DNA of 64,000 bases. Source: Neobacillus sp. Marseille-Q6967 (GTDB lineage: Bacteria > Bacillota > Bacilli > Bacillales > Cytobacillaceae). This document shows positions 1-8,926 of the stretch, piece after piece. The stretch covers positions 2,160,001 through 2,224,000 of the forward strand of contig NZ_CAMGZB010000001.1 in the NCBI RefSeq assembly GCF_946151075.1, written 5' to 3'. Each line of letters opens with the position of its first letter. Position 1 is the first letter of the stretch. The position numbers and the translations under genes are program-made. The notes below the pieces were generated by a model. The model made no database searches. It was not told where the DNA came from and was given only the letters and a program-made list of their open reading frames with translations.

Positions 1-1
1 A

Positions 2-841
2 ACTAATGGGGATCATCAGGTGCCCGCTATTTTACCTGTGAAGGATGGCGGTTATATCGCAACATGGAAAGAAAAGAAATATTGTGTGATGGCCAACAGA
101 CAAATGGAGAAACCGGCAACCATGAGGCTGGGAAGGAAACTGGCGAGATTTCATGAGAGGGGGAGAACGGTTCCCTTTAAAATTGAGAGAACAAGCAGAA
201 TTGGACAATGGAAACAGCTTTGGGAAAAACGTCTAGACCAAATTGAAAAAGTATGGAATGACATGTTGTTTCAAACGCCAGAGAATGATTTTGAAAGAAT
301 GTTTATTGATTCTCTGCCTTATTATATCGGCTTAACAGAGAATGCCATTCAATATTTGGTTGATACGGAAATTGACGATAATCCTGCTCAATTGGACAGT
401 GGAACGGTCTGCCACGAACGATTCTTAGAAAAGTCCTGGGGAGAGAATTATTACATTAAAAATCCATTTGACTGGGTATTTGACCACCGCAGCAGAGACC
501 TGGCAGAATGGACAAGAGAGCGGTTTTTACGGAATACCCAGACCTATGAATGGGATGTAACTCAGTTCTTTACAGACTACCAGGCGGTTGCTCCGTTATC
601 CTCCTTTTCCTGGCGTTTATTGTTTTCGCGATTATTATTTCCAATTCACTACTTTGAGTGCATTGAAAATTACTATATATCACAATCGGAACAGGAAAAA
701 CGACTCTTAGAGGAGAAATTAAACAAAATGTTAAGACAGTCTTCCGAATACGAACGGTTCTTAAGTAAGTTCTTCCAAATTGCAGGAACACCCATGAAAC
801 AATTGAAGATTCCGCAGCCGGAATGGTTAGTACTTAGATAA
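2..841 (+). CDS. yutH: Spore coat protein YutH (5' end cut by window)
   Basis: The frame is open to the first base of the window, so this is the C-terminal part (about 279 residues) of a longer protein; YutH of B. subtilis is about 340 aa. It belongs to the CotS/YutH family of spore coat proteins, which have an aminoglycoside-phosphotransferase-like fold. Seen here are the family's aromatic- and charge-rich C-terminal half (DWVFDHRSRDLAEW, then FFTDYQAVAPLSSFSWRLLF). A GTG at 20 could be read as a start, but the upstream codons are in frame and coding-like. Identification rests on sequence resemblance and on yutI following convergently, as in B. subtilis. Expected to act in the mother cell during coat assembly. 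Confidence 0.8.
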   Translation, partial: TNGDHQVPAILPVKDGGYIATWKEKKYCVMANRQMEKPATMRLGRKLARFHERGRTVPFKIERTSRIGQWKQLWEKRLDQIEKVWNDMLFQTPENDFERMFIDSLPYYIGLTENAIQYLVDTEIDDNPAQLDSGTVCHERFLEKSWGENYYIKNPFDWVFDHRSRDLAEWTRERFLRNTQTYEWDVTQFFTDYQAVAPLSSFSWRLLFSRLLFPIHYFECIENYYISQSEQEKRLLEEKLNKMLRQSSEYERFLSKFFQIAGTPMKQLKIPQPEWLVLR

Positions 842-844
842 TAA

Positions 845-876
845 AAAAGCGATTGCGCAAGTTCGCAATCGCTTTT
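845..876. terminator. Bidirectional terminator between yutH and yutI
   Basis: A perfect 13-bp stem (arms 845-857 and 864-876) with a 6-nt loop has A and T runs on its flanks. It can serve both converging genes. Confidence 0.8.
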
Positions 877-883
877 ATTATAA

Positions 884-1120
884 TTAAAATACTTGTTCTA
901 CTTCTACTACACCAGGAACTTCTTCTAATAGGGCTCTTTCAATACCTGCTTTTAGTGTGATAGTTGAACTTGGGCAGCTGCCGCATGCACCTAGTAATCG
1001 TAGTTTTACAATACCATCCTCAACATCAACTAATTCACAATCCCCGCCATCACGAAGAAGAAATGGACGTAATTTATCTAATACTTCCTGAACTTGCTCA
1101 AACATTTCTTGTTCTGCCAT
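884..1120 (-). CDS. yutI: NifU-like scaffold protein YutI
   Basis: A 78-residue protein consisting only of the NifU C-terminal (Nfu) domain. Nfu domains bind a transient Fe-S cluster through a CxxC motif and pass it to apo-proteins. The motif CGSC is at residues 46-49, within [20 protein letters not shown], which is typical of the family. The length equals that of single-domain Nfu proteins of Bacillus. The ATG start is preceded by AGGAGACG. It faces yutH across a shared terminator. Other Fe-S related genes (yuzB, yutM) lie within 3 kb, so a role in cluster delivery in the cytoplasm is likely. Confidence 0.92.
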   Translation of the reverse strand: MAEQEMFEQVQEVLDKLRPFLLRDGGDCELVDVEDGIVKLRLLGACGSCPSSTITLKAGIERALLEEVPGVVEVEQVF

Positions 1121-1272
1121 CGTTATCGTCTCCTTTCCTTACCTATATTATAATGTCAACGCATATAAAAATCCATTCTCATGAAATGGGAAATCGCACA
1201 ATTTAAGACAGATTTTATGTGATGAACATTAGAATGTTGTAAAATAAAAGAAAAAGAACGAGGAATGATATT

Positions 1273-1590
1273 ATGGCGCAGAATGAAATAGAGGTTATCG
1301 TTTATGGTGCGGATGAATTATGTCCCAGTTGTGTTCATTTACCCTCATCGAAAGAGACATTTGAATGGCTTGAAGCTGCAATTGCTCGAAAATTCTCCGG
1401 ACAGCCGGTTAAAATGACCTATGTAGATATATATAACCCTCCAACTGAAAAAGCAAGCTTTGCCAAAAAGGTCATTGAGGAAGATATGTTTTATCCCGTT
1501 GTTGTGATAAACGAAAAAGTAGTAGGAGAAGGTAATCCACGTCTTAAAACAATCTTTTCAGAGTTAGAAAAATACGGCTATATAGCATAA
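1273..1590 (+). CDS. yuzD: YuzD family thioredoxin-like protein
   Basis: 105 residues of the YuzD/DUF1462 family. A CPSC motif (residues 17-20) follows a short first beta strand, as in thioredoxin-fold disulfide oxidoreductases, and VVVINEKVVGEG near residue 75 resembles the cis-Pro-side strand region. The cellular substrate is unknown. It is divergent from yutI with about 150 bp between them, which suggests that the two share a promoter region. A strong terminator follows at once. Recognised by similarity to B. subtilis YuzD and by the conserved yutI-yuzD-yutJ order. Confidence 0.85.
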   Translation: MAQNEIEVIVYGADELCPSCVHLPSSKETFEWLEAAIARKFSGQPVKMTYVDIYNPPTEKASFAKKVIEEDMFYPVVVINEKVVGEGNPRLKTIFSELEKYGYIA

Positions 1591-1618
1591 AAAGCATTCC
1601 GAAAAGGGAATGCTTTTT
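1589..1618 (+). terminator. Terminator after yuzD
   Basis: 12-bp stem (1589-1600 with 1607-1618) that ends in a T run, directly after the stop codon. Confidence 0.85.
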
Positions 1619-1654
1619 TAAAAATTAAAAAAATATAATTTCAACTTTGAGAAT

Positions 1655-1776
1655 TGTCTAGCTCCAGCGCCTAGGGGCTCGGGTCATAAGCCAATCCGTC
1701 CAGAAGGTTAAAAAACAACCTTCTAGTCGGCTCGTCTTATGCCTGTCGCCCCTGTTCAAGGCGCTTCTGCTTTTCT
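1655..1776. repeat. Dispersed imperfect-palindrome repeat
   Basis: Between yuzD and yutJ. It opens with CTAGCTCCAGCGCCTAGGGG and closes with GGCGCTTCTGCTTTTC, so the ends can pair. It has an internal hairpin (AGAAGGTT near 1702 with AACCTTCT near 1716). This sequence type is a common non-coding dispersed repeat in Bacillus genomes (established knowledge). No ORF lies inside it. It stops 4 bp short of the yutJ stop codon and may fold as its 3' end. Confidence 0.6.
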
Positions 1777-1779
1777 ATC

Positions 1780-2847
1780 TTAACCATTATGATACTTATA
1801 AAGCCAAAGGACGCCTGATTTTAACAGTCGGGCAACTCGGCCTGTAATAGCCCGGTCGTTCATCATTCCGAAGCCATGTTTTTTACCAAGGGATCCTAGA
1901 ACCCCTTTTAATTTAATGGTAGGGAAGGACTCTGGAAGTTCTTCACCATTCCAGCGTTTTTTCAATACTTCTACGATTTGTTCTGCTTGACCTTCAGCTA
2001 ACTGTGCACTTGGGGCATGAGGAAGGCTGGCACAATCCCCTAGGATAAAGATATGTTCATCATTAGGTAAGTGGTGATGTGGTGTAATAACCACACGTCC
2101 TAGGCGGTCTGTTTCCTCACCCATTTCTCGAACAACTTTATTTGCCTGAATACCGGCGGTCCAAACAATGACATCACAGGTTAGTGGCTCGTCATGATTA
2201 TAAAGGGTATTTTTTTCTACTCTTGTGATATTGGAATTGTTGATAATTTCAACATGGTTTTTATCGAACCAATTTTCTACATATTTACTTAAACGGTCAG
2301 GGAAATCAGAAAGAATATGTTTCCCTCTGTCAAAAAGTTTAATTTTAAGATCGCTCCGGCTTTCACTCAATTCACTTGCCAGTTCTACTCCACTAAGACC
2401 AGCTCCAACAATACCAACTACTGATCCTGGACCTAAATTGTTTAGAACGGAATAAGTTTGTCTGGACTTTTCGATACTTTGAATGCTGTAGGTATATTGG
2501 TCCGCACCCGGAACCCCATGATATTTGTCCTCACAGCCTAGGCCGATAACTAAATCATCATAAGAAATTGGTTCTTCATCTTTTAGAAGAACCTTTTTGC
2601 CAGTTTTATCAATTCCGATCACTTCGCCGTATTTTACAACAACTTGAGGATGCTCTGGAAAAGAAACACGCAATTCTTTATCAGATACCGTTCCAGCTGC
2701 TAAAGCATAATATTCTGTTTTTAAACAATGATATGGTACGCGGTCAACGAGTGTAATTGTTACGTCCTCTGGTAAGTGGTTTGGCAGAAGTTCACTTAAA
2801 ATCTTCATACCACCGTAACCACCGCCAAGAATTACAAGGTTTTTCAT
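1780..2847 (-). CDS. yutJ: Type II NADH dehydrogenase-like protein YutJ
   Basis: 355-residue flavoprotein of the NDH-2 family. An N-terminal FAD dinucleotide fold (GGGYGG, residues 8-13) is followed by an NADH-binding fold (GAGLSG, residues 148-153). The FAD-contact motif GDCA and a C-terminal segment rich in basic residues follow. NDH-2 enzymes oxidise NADH and reduce menaquinone at the inner face of the membrane without pumping protons. YutJ is a paralogue of YumB (also in this window) and its physiological role is less clear. The ATG start has a GGGGAAATC upstream. It is monocistronic, and its 3' end abuts the dispersed repeat. Confidence 0.88.
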   Translation of the reverse strand: MKNLVILGGGYGGMKILSELLPNHLPEDVTITLVDRVPYHCLKTEYYALAAGTVSDKELRVSFPEHPQVVVKYGEVIGIDKTGKKVLLKDEEPISYDDLVIGLGCEDKYHGVPGADQYTYSIQSIEKSRQTYSVLNNLGPGSVVGIVGAGLSGVELASELSESRSDLKIKLFDRGKHILSDFPDRLSKYVENWFDKNHVEIINNSNITRVEKNTLYNHDEPLTCDVIVWTAGIQANKVVREMGEETDRLGRVVITPHHHLPNDEHIFILGDCASLPHAPSAQLAEGQAEQIVEVLKKRWNGEELPESFPTIKLKGVLGSLGKKHGFGMMNDRAITGRVARLLKSGVLWLYKYHNG

Positions 2848-3098
2848 TTTTGATTTCCCCTTTTGTAACCAGTTGTCATGTTAGTATTGTTAATTTTAGT
2901 TTTAATATTAGACCTAGAATGTTTGAAATTAATTAATAAATAAAATATATTCCCTCAAATCCATTAAAAAGTATAGCTGAATTATGACAAAATAACAACA
3001 CAAATGACAATTTTGTTGACAAATTTGATAAATACATGATATTTGACGTTATGTTAGAAAAATAGTAGGATAATGTAAGTTGTCGAGAGGTGATAGCC

Positions 3099-3338
3099 GT
3101 GATTAAACCTATTATTGAATTTTGTATAAGCAATCTGGCAAGTGGTGCCCAAAAAGCACTTGAAAAGTTAGAAAGAGATCCTAATTTAGATATAATCGAA
3201 TATGGTTGTCTCGGTTACTGTGGAAAATGTGCTTCTAGTCTTTACGCACTTGTAAATGGGGAAGTCGTAACTGGTGATACACCTGAGGAACTAGTAGAGA
3301 ATATCTACCAGTATTTAGAAGAGAATCCAATGTTTTAA
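3099..3338 (+). CDS. yuzB: YuzB family small Cys-rich protein (DUF1450)
   Basis: 79 residues of the YuzB/DUF1450 family, whose fold resembles thioredoxin-like 2Fe-2S ferredoxins. Four cysteines (C9, C37, C41, C44, the last three in a CxxxCxxC pattern) could bind metal or an Fe-S cluster; biochemical function is not established. I chose the GTG at 3099 because GAGAGGTG lies 7 bases upstream and the product then begins MIKPIIEFC, like the family. An in-frame GTG at 3090 would overlap that ribosome binding site. Confidence 0.85.
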   Translation: MIKPIIEFCISNLASGAQKALEKLERDPNLDIIEYGCLGYCGKCASSLYALVNGEVVTGDTPEELVENIYQYLEENPMF

Positions 3339-3342
3339 TAGA

Positions 3343-3370
3343 GAGGGAGCCTATAACGCTCCCTTTATTT
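3343..3370 (+). terminator. Terminator after yuzB
   Basis: 7-bp GC-rich stem AGGGAGC/GCTCCCT followed by TTTATTTTG. Confidence 0.75.
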
Positions 3371-3460
3371 TGTTCATAATCTATATAGAAACCAATTAGT
3401 TGAGTCCAATTGGTACAGTGTATATACTATTAATAAAGACCTTCAAAAGGAGGAAATACA

Positions 3461-3820
3461 ATGAGTACTGTTATTTTGACGGAAGCCGCGGCTTTACACA
3501 TAAAAGATATGATGAAACATAATGAGGAAGAAGGAGCCTTTTTACGCGTAAGTGTAAAGGGAGGCGGGTGCAGCGGCCTATCCTATGGAATGGGCTTTGA
3601 GCACGAAGTGAATGCAAATGATGAGCAATTAGAGCAGCATGGTATTAAAATCCTTGTGGATAAAGAAAGTGCTCCTATTTTAAACGGCACAAAAATTGAT
3701 TTTAAACAAAGCATGATGGGCGGCGGTTTTACCATCGAAAATCCTAACGCGATTGCATCATGTGGATGTGGTTCATCATTCCGGACTGCAACAGCGGCGG
3801 GAACTCCGGAAGAGTGCTAA
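3461..3820 (+). CDS. yutM: A-type Fe-S carrier protein YutM (HesB/IscA/ErpA family)
   Basis: 119-residue A-type carrier that accepts Fe-S clusters and hands them to target enzymes. The three conserved cysteines are present: C37 in GGGCSGLSYG, and C101 and C103 in SCGCGSSF. Length is standard. AAAGGAGG stands 8-9 bases before the ATG. Together with the Nfu-like YutI 2.5 kb upstream, it gives the region two cluster-transfer proteins. It is convergent with yumC across a shared terminator. Confidence 0.93.
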   Translation: MSTVILTEAAALHIKDMMKHNEEEGAFLRVSVKGGGCSGLSYGMGFEHEVNANDEQLEQHGIKILVDKESAPILNGTKIDFKQSMMGGGFTIENPNAIASCGCGSSFRTATAAGTPEEC

Positions 3821-3823
3821 TAA

Positions 3824-3861
3824 GAAAAAGCGGAAGCGCCCTTGGGCTCTTCCGCTTTTTC
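3824..3861. terminator. Bidirectional terminator yutM/yumC
   Basis: Perfect 13-bp stem with A and T flanks (arms 3824-3836 and 3849-3861). It serves both convergent genes. Confidence 0.85.
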
Positions 3862-3864
3862 TAT

Positions 3865-4863
3865 CTATTTGCCAAACATGGATGAACTGTGTAATGGCTG
3901 GATTTTTGCTTTTGGGTCGATATAAGCTTTAGCGTTGTTAACGGCTGTTGGTGCTTCACCGAATCCGCAGGCAATTAATTTTACTTTACCTTCGTACGTA
4001 CAAATATCTCCTGCAGCATAAATTCCAGGAATATTTGTCTCCATTTTAGAGTTTACAACGATAGAATTCTTTTCGATTTCTAAGCCCCATTCTTTAATCG
4101 GTCCAAGGGAAGAAACGAATCCGTAATTACAAATAACAGCATCTACATCAAGAGTTTCTTTCTCATCCCCAGATACAGTTTGAAGAACGACCTGCTTGAT
4201 GCCGCTGTCGTCACCGATTAACTCTGCAGGTACATAAGGAGTTTTTACAACAACTTTTGAATTGTGTAAGTTTTCGACACTGTGCTCATGCGCCCGGAAT
4301 TTATCTCTGCGGTGAACGATTGTTACCTGTTCCGCAATAGGCTCAAGCATTAATGCCCAATCCACGGCAGAATCTCCGCCGCCAAAAACAACTACTTTTT
4401 GACCAGCAAATTTATTGAGGTCATCAATAAAGTAATGAAGGTTTTTCTTTTCATATTGGGTTGCGCTTTCTAATTCTAAACGACGCGGTTGGAATGCACC
4501 ATTTCCTGCTGTAATAATAACCGTTTTCGAATAATGAACTTCTGCATTGGTCGTTAATTTGAACGTTCCATCCTCTAGCTTTTCTAATTTCTCAACTGAT
4601 TGTTCTAATGCGATAGTAGGTTCAAACTTTGCCATTTGCTCTTTAAGGTTATTAACCAGTTCCTGTGCACGTACTTTTGGAAAACCAGCAACATCATAAA
4701 TATATTTTTCCGGGTATAGTGCCGATAATTGACCGCCTAGCTGTGGTAAACTCTCAATAATTTTCACAGAAGCTTGTCTCATTCCACCGTAGAATGCAGT
4801 AAATAGACCGGCAGGACCGCCCCCGATGATGGTAATGTCATAAACCTTTTGATTCTCTTGCAC
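3865..4863 (-). CDS. yumC: Ferredoxin/flavodoxin-NADP+ reductase YumC
   Basis: 332-residue thioredoxin-reductase-like ferredoxin-NADP+ reductase. It exchanges electrons between NADPH and ferredoxin, flavodoxin or heme-degrading partners in the cytosol. An N-terminal FAD fold has GGGPAG; a central NADPH fold ([13 protein letters not shown]) is followed by [10 protein letters not shown], and the C-terminal FAD contact is [13 protein letters not shown]. No CxxC motif is present, as expected for this family. I chose GTG at 4863 because a GGGGGGAT element lies about 6 bases upstream. The longer reading from TTG at 4878 would run through it. Very close to B. subtilis YumC, which is an essential gene. 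Confidence 0.94.
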   Translation of the reverse strand: MQENQKVYDITIIGGGPAGLFTAFYGGMRQASVKIIESLPQLGGQLSALYPEKYIYDVAGFPKVRAQELVNNLKEQMAKFEPTIALEQSVEKLEKLEDGTFKLTTNAEVHYSKTVIITAGNGAFQPRRLELESATQYEKKNLHYFIDDLNKFAGQKVVVFGGGDSAVDWALMLEPIAEQVTIVHRRDKFRAHEHSVENLHNSKVVVKTPYVPAELIGDDSGIKQVVLQTVSGDEKETLDVDAVICNYGFVSSLGPIKEWGLEIEKNSIVVNSKMETNIPGIYAAGDICTYEGKVKLIACGFGEAPTAVNNAKAYIDPKAKIQPLHSSSMFGK

Positions 4864-5199
4864 TCTGTATCCCCCCAACTATGTAAAAGTAACTCCATTC
4901 TTTATATTATCACAAAACATTAAAATCCTCATAACTTTTGGGAAATATTCAAGACAATAATAGGAGGAAAATAATATTATATTTAGGAAAATAATTACCT
5001 TAAATCACTTGAAAATGTGAAGATAATAGCATAATATGTATTGAGGATGCATTGTTAATATTTTGTGACAAATTTAGAACATTTTTATGACCTAGTTAGT
5101 GAATTATATCACATACTTTTTTCCTCCATAATAATAAAAAACAGTGATTCAGAGGATTATAAGGTAAACAAATTATAAAAAAAGGTGGAAGTGATTACT
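4864..5199. other. Divergent promoter region yumC/yumB, no gene seen
   Basis: About 335 bp of AT-rich DNA between two divergent flavoprotein genes. No ORF with a ribosome binding site, and no confident operator. It must hold both promoters. A TTTTGTGACAAATT-like string near 5060 is only half of a Rex/Fnr-like site and is not called. Confidence 0.5.
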
Positions 5200-6417
5200 T
5201 TGAGAAAGCCAAAAATTGTTATCGTCGGTGCTGGATACGGCGGGCTTATGACAACTGTAAGGTTGCAGAAGTTAATCGGAGTAAATGAAGCGGATATTGT
5301 TTTAATCAACAAAAATGACTACCATTATGAAACTACTTGGCTGCACGAGGCTTCTGCAGGTACGCTACATCATGATCGTGTTCGTTATGACATTAGCGAT
5401 GTCATTGACAAAAGTAAAGTGGATTTTATTCAAGATACTGTTGTTGAAATTAAAAAAGAAGACAAAAAAGTCGTTTTAGAAAATGGCGAAGTGGACTACG
5501 ATTACCTAGTCATCGCACTTGGCGGAGAGCCTGAAACATTTGGTATCAAAGGCTTAAAAGAGTATGCTTTTGGAATAACGAATGTAAATTCTTCTCGTCA
5601 GTTACGTGAGCATATTGAATACCAATTTGCTACTTACAATATGGAAGAAGAAAAGGATGATACTCGTTTAGCAATCGTAGTCGGGGGTGCTGGCTTTACA
5701 GGTATCGAATTCCTTGGAGAGTTGACAAATCGTATTCCAGAACTTTGCCGTGAATATGATGTGGATTCCAGTAAAGTAAAAATTATCTGTGTTGAGGCTG
5801 CTCCTACTGTATTGCCTGGTTTTGACCCAGAGCTAGTAAATTATGCGGTTTCTCAATTAGAGCGTAAAGGCGTAGAGTTTTTAATCGGTACTGCCATCAA
5901 AGAAGCAACTCCAGAAGGAATTATTGTTGCAAAAGGCGAAGAAGAGCCACGCGAAATTAAAGCTAATACAGTTGTTTGGGCAGCAGGTGTACGTGGAAAC
6001 TCCATCATTGAAAAATCTGGCTTCGAAGCAATGCGCGGCCGTGTGAAGGTTCAACCTGATCTTCGTGTTCCGGGCTTTGATGATGTATTCATTATCGGTG
6101 ACAGTTCTCTTGTCATCAACGAAGAAATTAACCGCCCATACCCTCCAACAGCGCAAATCGCGATGCAGCAGGGTGAAGTGGTTGCACGTAACTTAGCAGC
6201 ATTAATTCGTAACAAGTCTGAACTTGAAACCTTTACTTTTGATAATAAGGGAACAGTTTGCTCACTTGGTCACGATGATGCGATTGGTGTAGTATTCGGT
6301 AAGAAAATTACAGGTTCAAAAGCTTCCTTCATGAAAAAAGTAGTCGACAACCGTTCACTATATATGATTGGCGGAGCAGGACTTGTATTGAAAAAGGGAA
6401 AATTTAATGTATTTTAA
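5200..6417 (+). CDS. yumB: NADH dehydrogenase-like protein YumB (NDH-2 family)
   Basis: 405-residue type II NADH:quinone oxidoreductase-like flavoprotein. It has FAD fold GAGYGG at residues 10-15, NADH fold [16 protein letters not shown] near 165, and the FAD motif IIGDSS near 300. Family enzymes oxidise NADH at the membrane surface and reduce menaquinone. I chose TTG at 5200, which gives [15 protein letters not shown] as in B. subtilis YumB and has AAAAAGGTGG upstream; a GTG at 5185 sits inside that ribosome binding site. A terminator follows. The GDSS in place of the more usual GDCS/GDCA is a small deviation. Confidence 0.92.
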   Translation: MRKPKIVIVGAGYGGLMTTVRLQKLIGVNEADIVLINKNDYHYETTWLHEASAGTLHHDRVRYDISDVIDKSKVDFIQDTVVEIKKEDKKVVLENGEVDYDYLVIALGGEPETFGIKGLKEYAFGITNVNSSRQLREHIEYQFATYNMEEEKDDTRLAIVVGGAGFTGIEFLGELTNRIPELCREYDVDSSKVKIICVEAAPTVLPGFDPELVNYAVSQLERKGVEFLIGTAIKEATPEGIIVAKGEEEPREIKANTVVWAAGVRGNSIIEKSGFEAMRGRVKVQPDLRVPGFDDVFIIGDSSLVINEEINRPYPPTAQIAMQQGEVVARNLAALIRNKSELETFTFDNKGTVCSLGHDDAIGVVFGKKITGSKASFMKKVVDNRSLYMIGGAGLVLKKGKFNVF

Positions 6418-6419
6418 AA

Positions 6420-6450
6420 TAAAAGGGCAGAGCAATCTGTCCTTTTTTAT
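6420..6450 (+). terminator. Terminator after yumB
   Basis: Stem AAAAGG-CAGA/TCTG-CCTTTT with a 4-nt loop and a long T run. Confidence 0.75.
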
Positions 6451-6588
6451 TTTGGTGTTTCATTGAAACACTTTTTAGAAATTCTCGAAGAGTTTTTGGT
6501 TCAATGAGAAGGTCAGTTCTTACCGAATGACTAAAACGTCCTATTTTATTATGATTATATTCAACAATGTAAGATAAGGGGGCTATAT

Positions 6589-7077
6589 ATGAGCAGCAGG
6601 GAGAAGCGGGGAAAGGTTTGGCTGGCGGTTTCAGGTTTGGTGATATCGAAAGAAGGTCATTGGCTGGTTGTGAAGAAACGGTATGGTGGTTTAAAAGGCC
6701 AATGGTCATTGCCTGCTGGCTTTGTGGACGAAGGGGAGACCGCAGATGAAGCGGTGATCAGAGAAGTTATGGAAGAGACAGGAATTCAATGCACCATTAA
6801 AGGATTAATTGGATTAAGGACAGGGGTTATTAAAGGGGAAATCAGTGACAATTTGCTTCTATTTCAGCTTGAACCGCTTCATGAAAGCATTATACATCAG
6901 GAGAATGAGTTATACGAAGCGAAATTTATGTTACCAGAGGAATTGTTAAGAGAAAAAGATGCATCCATTCTACTTCACTATATAATCCGGCAGACAAAAG
7001 TAAATCCTATCCCAGGAACTGATGAACTAAACCCGGGGGACCGGTTTGGTTATACCGCCTATAAGGTATTTTTGTAA
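6589..7077 (+). CDS. Nudix hydrolase
   Basis: 162-residue Nudix family phosphohydrolase. The Nudix box GX5EX7REUXEEXGU is complete at residues 44-66: Gly44, Glu50, then REVMEETGI from 58. The box glutamates bind the metal that activates water to cleave a nucleoside-diphosphate-X bond. The substrate cannot be told from sequence; the short N-terminal beta strands and the absence of an extra domain fit a sanitising or sugar-nucleotide enzyme. The ribosome binding site AAGGGGGC precedes the ATG by a few bases. It stands alone between yumB and yuiA. Confidence 0.88.
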   Translation: MSSREKRGKVWLAVSGLVISKEGHWLVVKKRYGGLKGQWSLPAGFVDEGETADEAVIREVMEETGIQCTIKGLIGLRTGVIKGEISDNLLLFQLEPLHESIIHQENELYEAKFMLPEELLREKDASILLHYIIRQTKVNPIPGTDELNPGDRFGYTAYKVFL

Positions 7078-7232
7078 TTTTTCGAAAATTAAAGCAACCT
7101 TTAGCAAATGAAAGAAAAATTAGCATGTATCCGCTTACCTGTTTGTTTTTGCACAAATTCAGTCCTTTTCTTTTGTTAGATTTCCTGATATATTATCAGA
7201 AAATTCTTTTAACATTAGGAAGGTGATTTAGA

Positions 7233-7361
7233 ATGACAACGACTACCAGTGTAGATACAAAACCGTGTGAATATTGTTCAGGCAACGGATATTTTCAATT
7301 ACTTCTTGGCGGATCAGAAACATGTTCCTCTTGCGGTGGAACTGGAAAGAAACAGGATTGA
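7233..7361 (+). CDS. yuiA: YuiA, small zinc-finger-like protein
   Basis: A 42-residue protein with two DnaJ-type CxxCxGxG knuckles: CEYCSGNG (residues 12-19) and CSSCGGTG (31-38). Four cysteines in this arrangement should bind one zinc. AGGAAGGTGATTTAGA precedes the ATG. Its small size makes it easy to miss. Order yuiA-yuiB-yuiC matches B. subtilis. The function is unknown; a chaperone-like or protein-binding zinc module is an inference. Confidence 0.82.
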   Translation: MTTTTSVDTKPCEYCSGNGYFQLLLGGSETCSSCGGTGKKQD

Positions 7362-7399
7362 GGTAAGTGGATATGTTAATATCATCGATAGAAAATTAA

Positions 7400-7437
7400 G
7401 CAGCTCACGAATTTATTTCGAGGGGCTGTTTTTTTAT
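7400..7437 (+). terminator. Probable terminator after yuiA
   Basis: Imperfect stem (CAGCTCACGAA with TTCGAGGGGCTG) followed by a run of T residues. Confidence 0.55.
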
Positions 7438-7511
7438 TGTCATAGTATATATTGACTCTCTTTTGGACATTCAGTACACTTATTATTGATGTAAAAAAGG
7501 GGGAATTTGCA

Positions 7512-7835
7512 ATGCAAATGAGCATTGTGGTTTTAATCATCTCAATTTTGCTATTTTTTGTCCTGTTTTTTGGAATTGGATTTATCTTAAATATGTTATT
7601 AAGAATGTCCTGGATTATGGCATTTATTTATCCGATTGTTGCTGTGTTAATAATTGATAAAGTTAGAGTGTCTGAGTATATCACAAACAGCCAGGCGGCT
7701 TTTTCGGAGCTTGGTGAAAAGTTAACTTCACTGGCGACAGCTGATATATTAATTCTGTTAAGCGGACTGGCAGGAGCTGTTGCAGCAGGTATCACCATTA
7801 AAATGCTAAGAAAGAACGGATATCAAATGTTTTAG
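7512..7835 (+). CDS. yuiB: YuiB family membrane protein
   Basis: 107 residues with about three predicted membrane segments (roughly 4-25, 31-50 and 76-99) and a conserved LLRMSWIMAFIYPIV block. Function unknown. I chose the ATG at 7512, which has AAAAAGGGGGAATT upstream and starts directly at the first membrane helix; an upstream GTG-to-TTG extension to 7452 has no ribosome binding site and overlaps the preceding terminator zone. It sits between yuiA and yuiC as in B. subtilis. Confidence 0.8.
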   Translation: MQMSIVVLIISILLFFVLFFGIGFILNMLLRMSWIMAFIYPIVAVLIIDKVRVSEYITNSQAAFSELGEKLTSLATADILILLSGLAGAVAAGITIKMLRKNGYQMF

Positions 7836-7836
7836 A

Positions 7837-7867
7837 AACTCTTTACCATATGGTAAAGGGTTTTTTT
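7837..7867 (+). terminator. Terminator after yuiB
   Basis: Near-perfect stem AACTCTTTACCA/TGGTAAAGGGTTT with a 2-4-nt loop, then T residues. Confidence 0.75.
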
Positions 7868-7977
7868 AAAAAGTTTAATGTCTTAAAATTCAGTCTTGTT
7901 TACTTTTTTTTCCTTCTCTTTTTGAATATTTCCATCCCTAATGGGAAATGAATATTTTGGGAGGAGTGAAATTTTTA

Positions 7978-8601
7978 ATGAATAATATGAAACAGTGGAC
8001 AAAGCGTTTTATTATGACGGTTCTGTTCATCATGGCTATTATTGTGACATTTCAATCTATTTCAGGTGTAGATGTTAAAACTCTATTAAAAGGAAATTTT
8101 GACTTTGGAGCAAATGTTGTCTTTTCTTCCAGTCAGTCTGTATCTGGACCGCCTCCCGCGCTAGAGGATGCATTTGATTGGACCAAATATCCGAAAAAAA
8201 CCGTAACCGCTACAGGCTATACGGCCGGGTATGAATCAACAGGTAAAAACCTTGGACATCCTGAATATGGAATAACCTATTCTGGAGTGAAAGTGAAGCG
8301 GGATCTATATTCTACTGTGGCAGCAGATTTAACTGTATTTCCAATTGGCACCATTTTATTTATTCCAGGGTATGGATACGGTGTTGTGGCTGATAAAGGC
8401 GGCGCCATTAAAGGCAATAAGTTAGATCTTTACTATGAAACCGTTGAGGATGTTTACAATCAATGGGGTAAAAAAGATATTGAAGTTTATGTGATTAAAC
8501 AAGGAAATGGTGAACTTACAGAAGAGCAATTACGGGCTTTGAACGAGGACGAATCCATGCAGGTATTCCGTCAACAGTATATAAGTTCAGAAAGAAAGTA
8601 G
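7978..8601 (+). CDS. yuiC: YuiC, membrane-anchored 3D-domain protein (probable lytic transglycosylase)
   Basis: 207 residues: an N-terminal membrane anchor (about residues 9-30), a linker, then a 3D (Asp-Asp-Asp) domain from about residue 70 to 180. The three aspartates stand in [18 protein letters not shown] and NKLDLYYE, as in MltA/RpfB-type beta-barrel cell wall enzymes. In Firmicutes such stationary-phase survival proteins (Sps/YuiC) cleave peptidoglycan as lytic transglycosylases. The ATG at 7978 was chosen because GGGAGGAG lies about 11 bases upstream. Active site faces the wall side of the membrane. Confidence 0.85.
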   Translation: MNNMKQWTKRFIMTVLFIMAIIVTFQSISGVDVKTLLKGNFDFGANVVFSSSQSVSGPPPALEDAFDWTKYPKKTVTATGYTAGYESTGKNLGHPEYGITYSGVKVKRDLYSTVAADLTVFPIGTILFIPGYGYGVVADKGGAIKGNKLDLYYETVEDVYNQWGKKDIEVYVIKQGNGELTEEQLRALNEDESMQVFRQQYISSERK

Positions 8602-8632
8602 AGCAGGTATTCATGCCTGCTCTCTTCTTTTG
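8600..8632 (+). terminator. Terminator after yuiC
   Basis: 8-bp stem AGAGCAGG/CCTGCTCT with T-rich tail; overlaps the stop codon. Confidence 0.75.
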
Positions 8633-8654
8633 TAAAGGCTTTTTTAAACTTGCC

Positions 8655-8847
8655 CATTGATTTCCACTTCAGGAGCTTCGCTTTCCGCGGGCGGTCCGGG
8701 GAGCCTCCTCGGCGCTAAAGCGGCCTGCGGGGTCTCCCCTGCCCCGTACTCCTGCAGGACATTGAATTAGCTTCTTTGAATTTTCACCGCACGAAGGAAA
8801 TGCGATAGCATTTTCGAGGAGTTCTCGCGCCTTCCGCTCCAATCAAC
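8655..8847. repeat. GC-rich palindromic dispersed repeat, copy 1 (with about 60-bp insertion)
   Basis: GC-rich element bounded by TTGATTTCC and GGAAGCG-type ends (reads CTTCCGCTCCAATCAA at its right end). Core CCGCGGGCGGTCCGGGGAG is shared with copies at 12541-12674 and 19306-19439. This copy carries about 60 extra bases between GCAGG and AGTTCTCGCG that the other two lack. No ORF. It fills the gap between yuiC and the DUF309 gene. Confidence 0.8.
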
Positions 8848-8926
8848 TAGCAGTAGTATTATTCTCTGTAAAAAGAAGTGTTTTTCAAATACAATGAACT
8901 TATAAAAAATAAAGGGGACCGTTTGG

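Noticed and set aside
4864..5199. Rex or Fnr operator between yumC and yumB
   Set aside because: Only half of a site could be seen; not enough to call.
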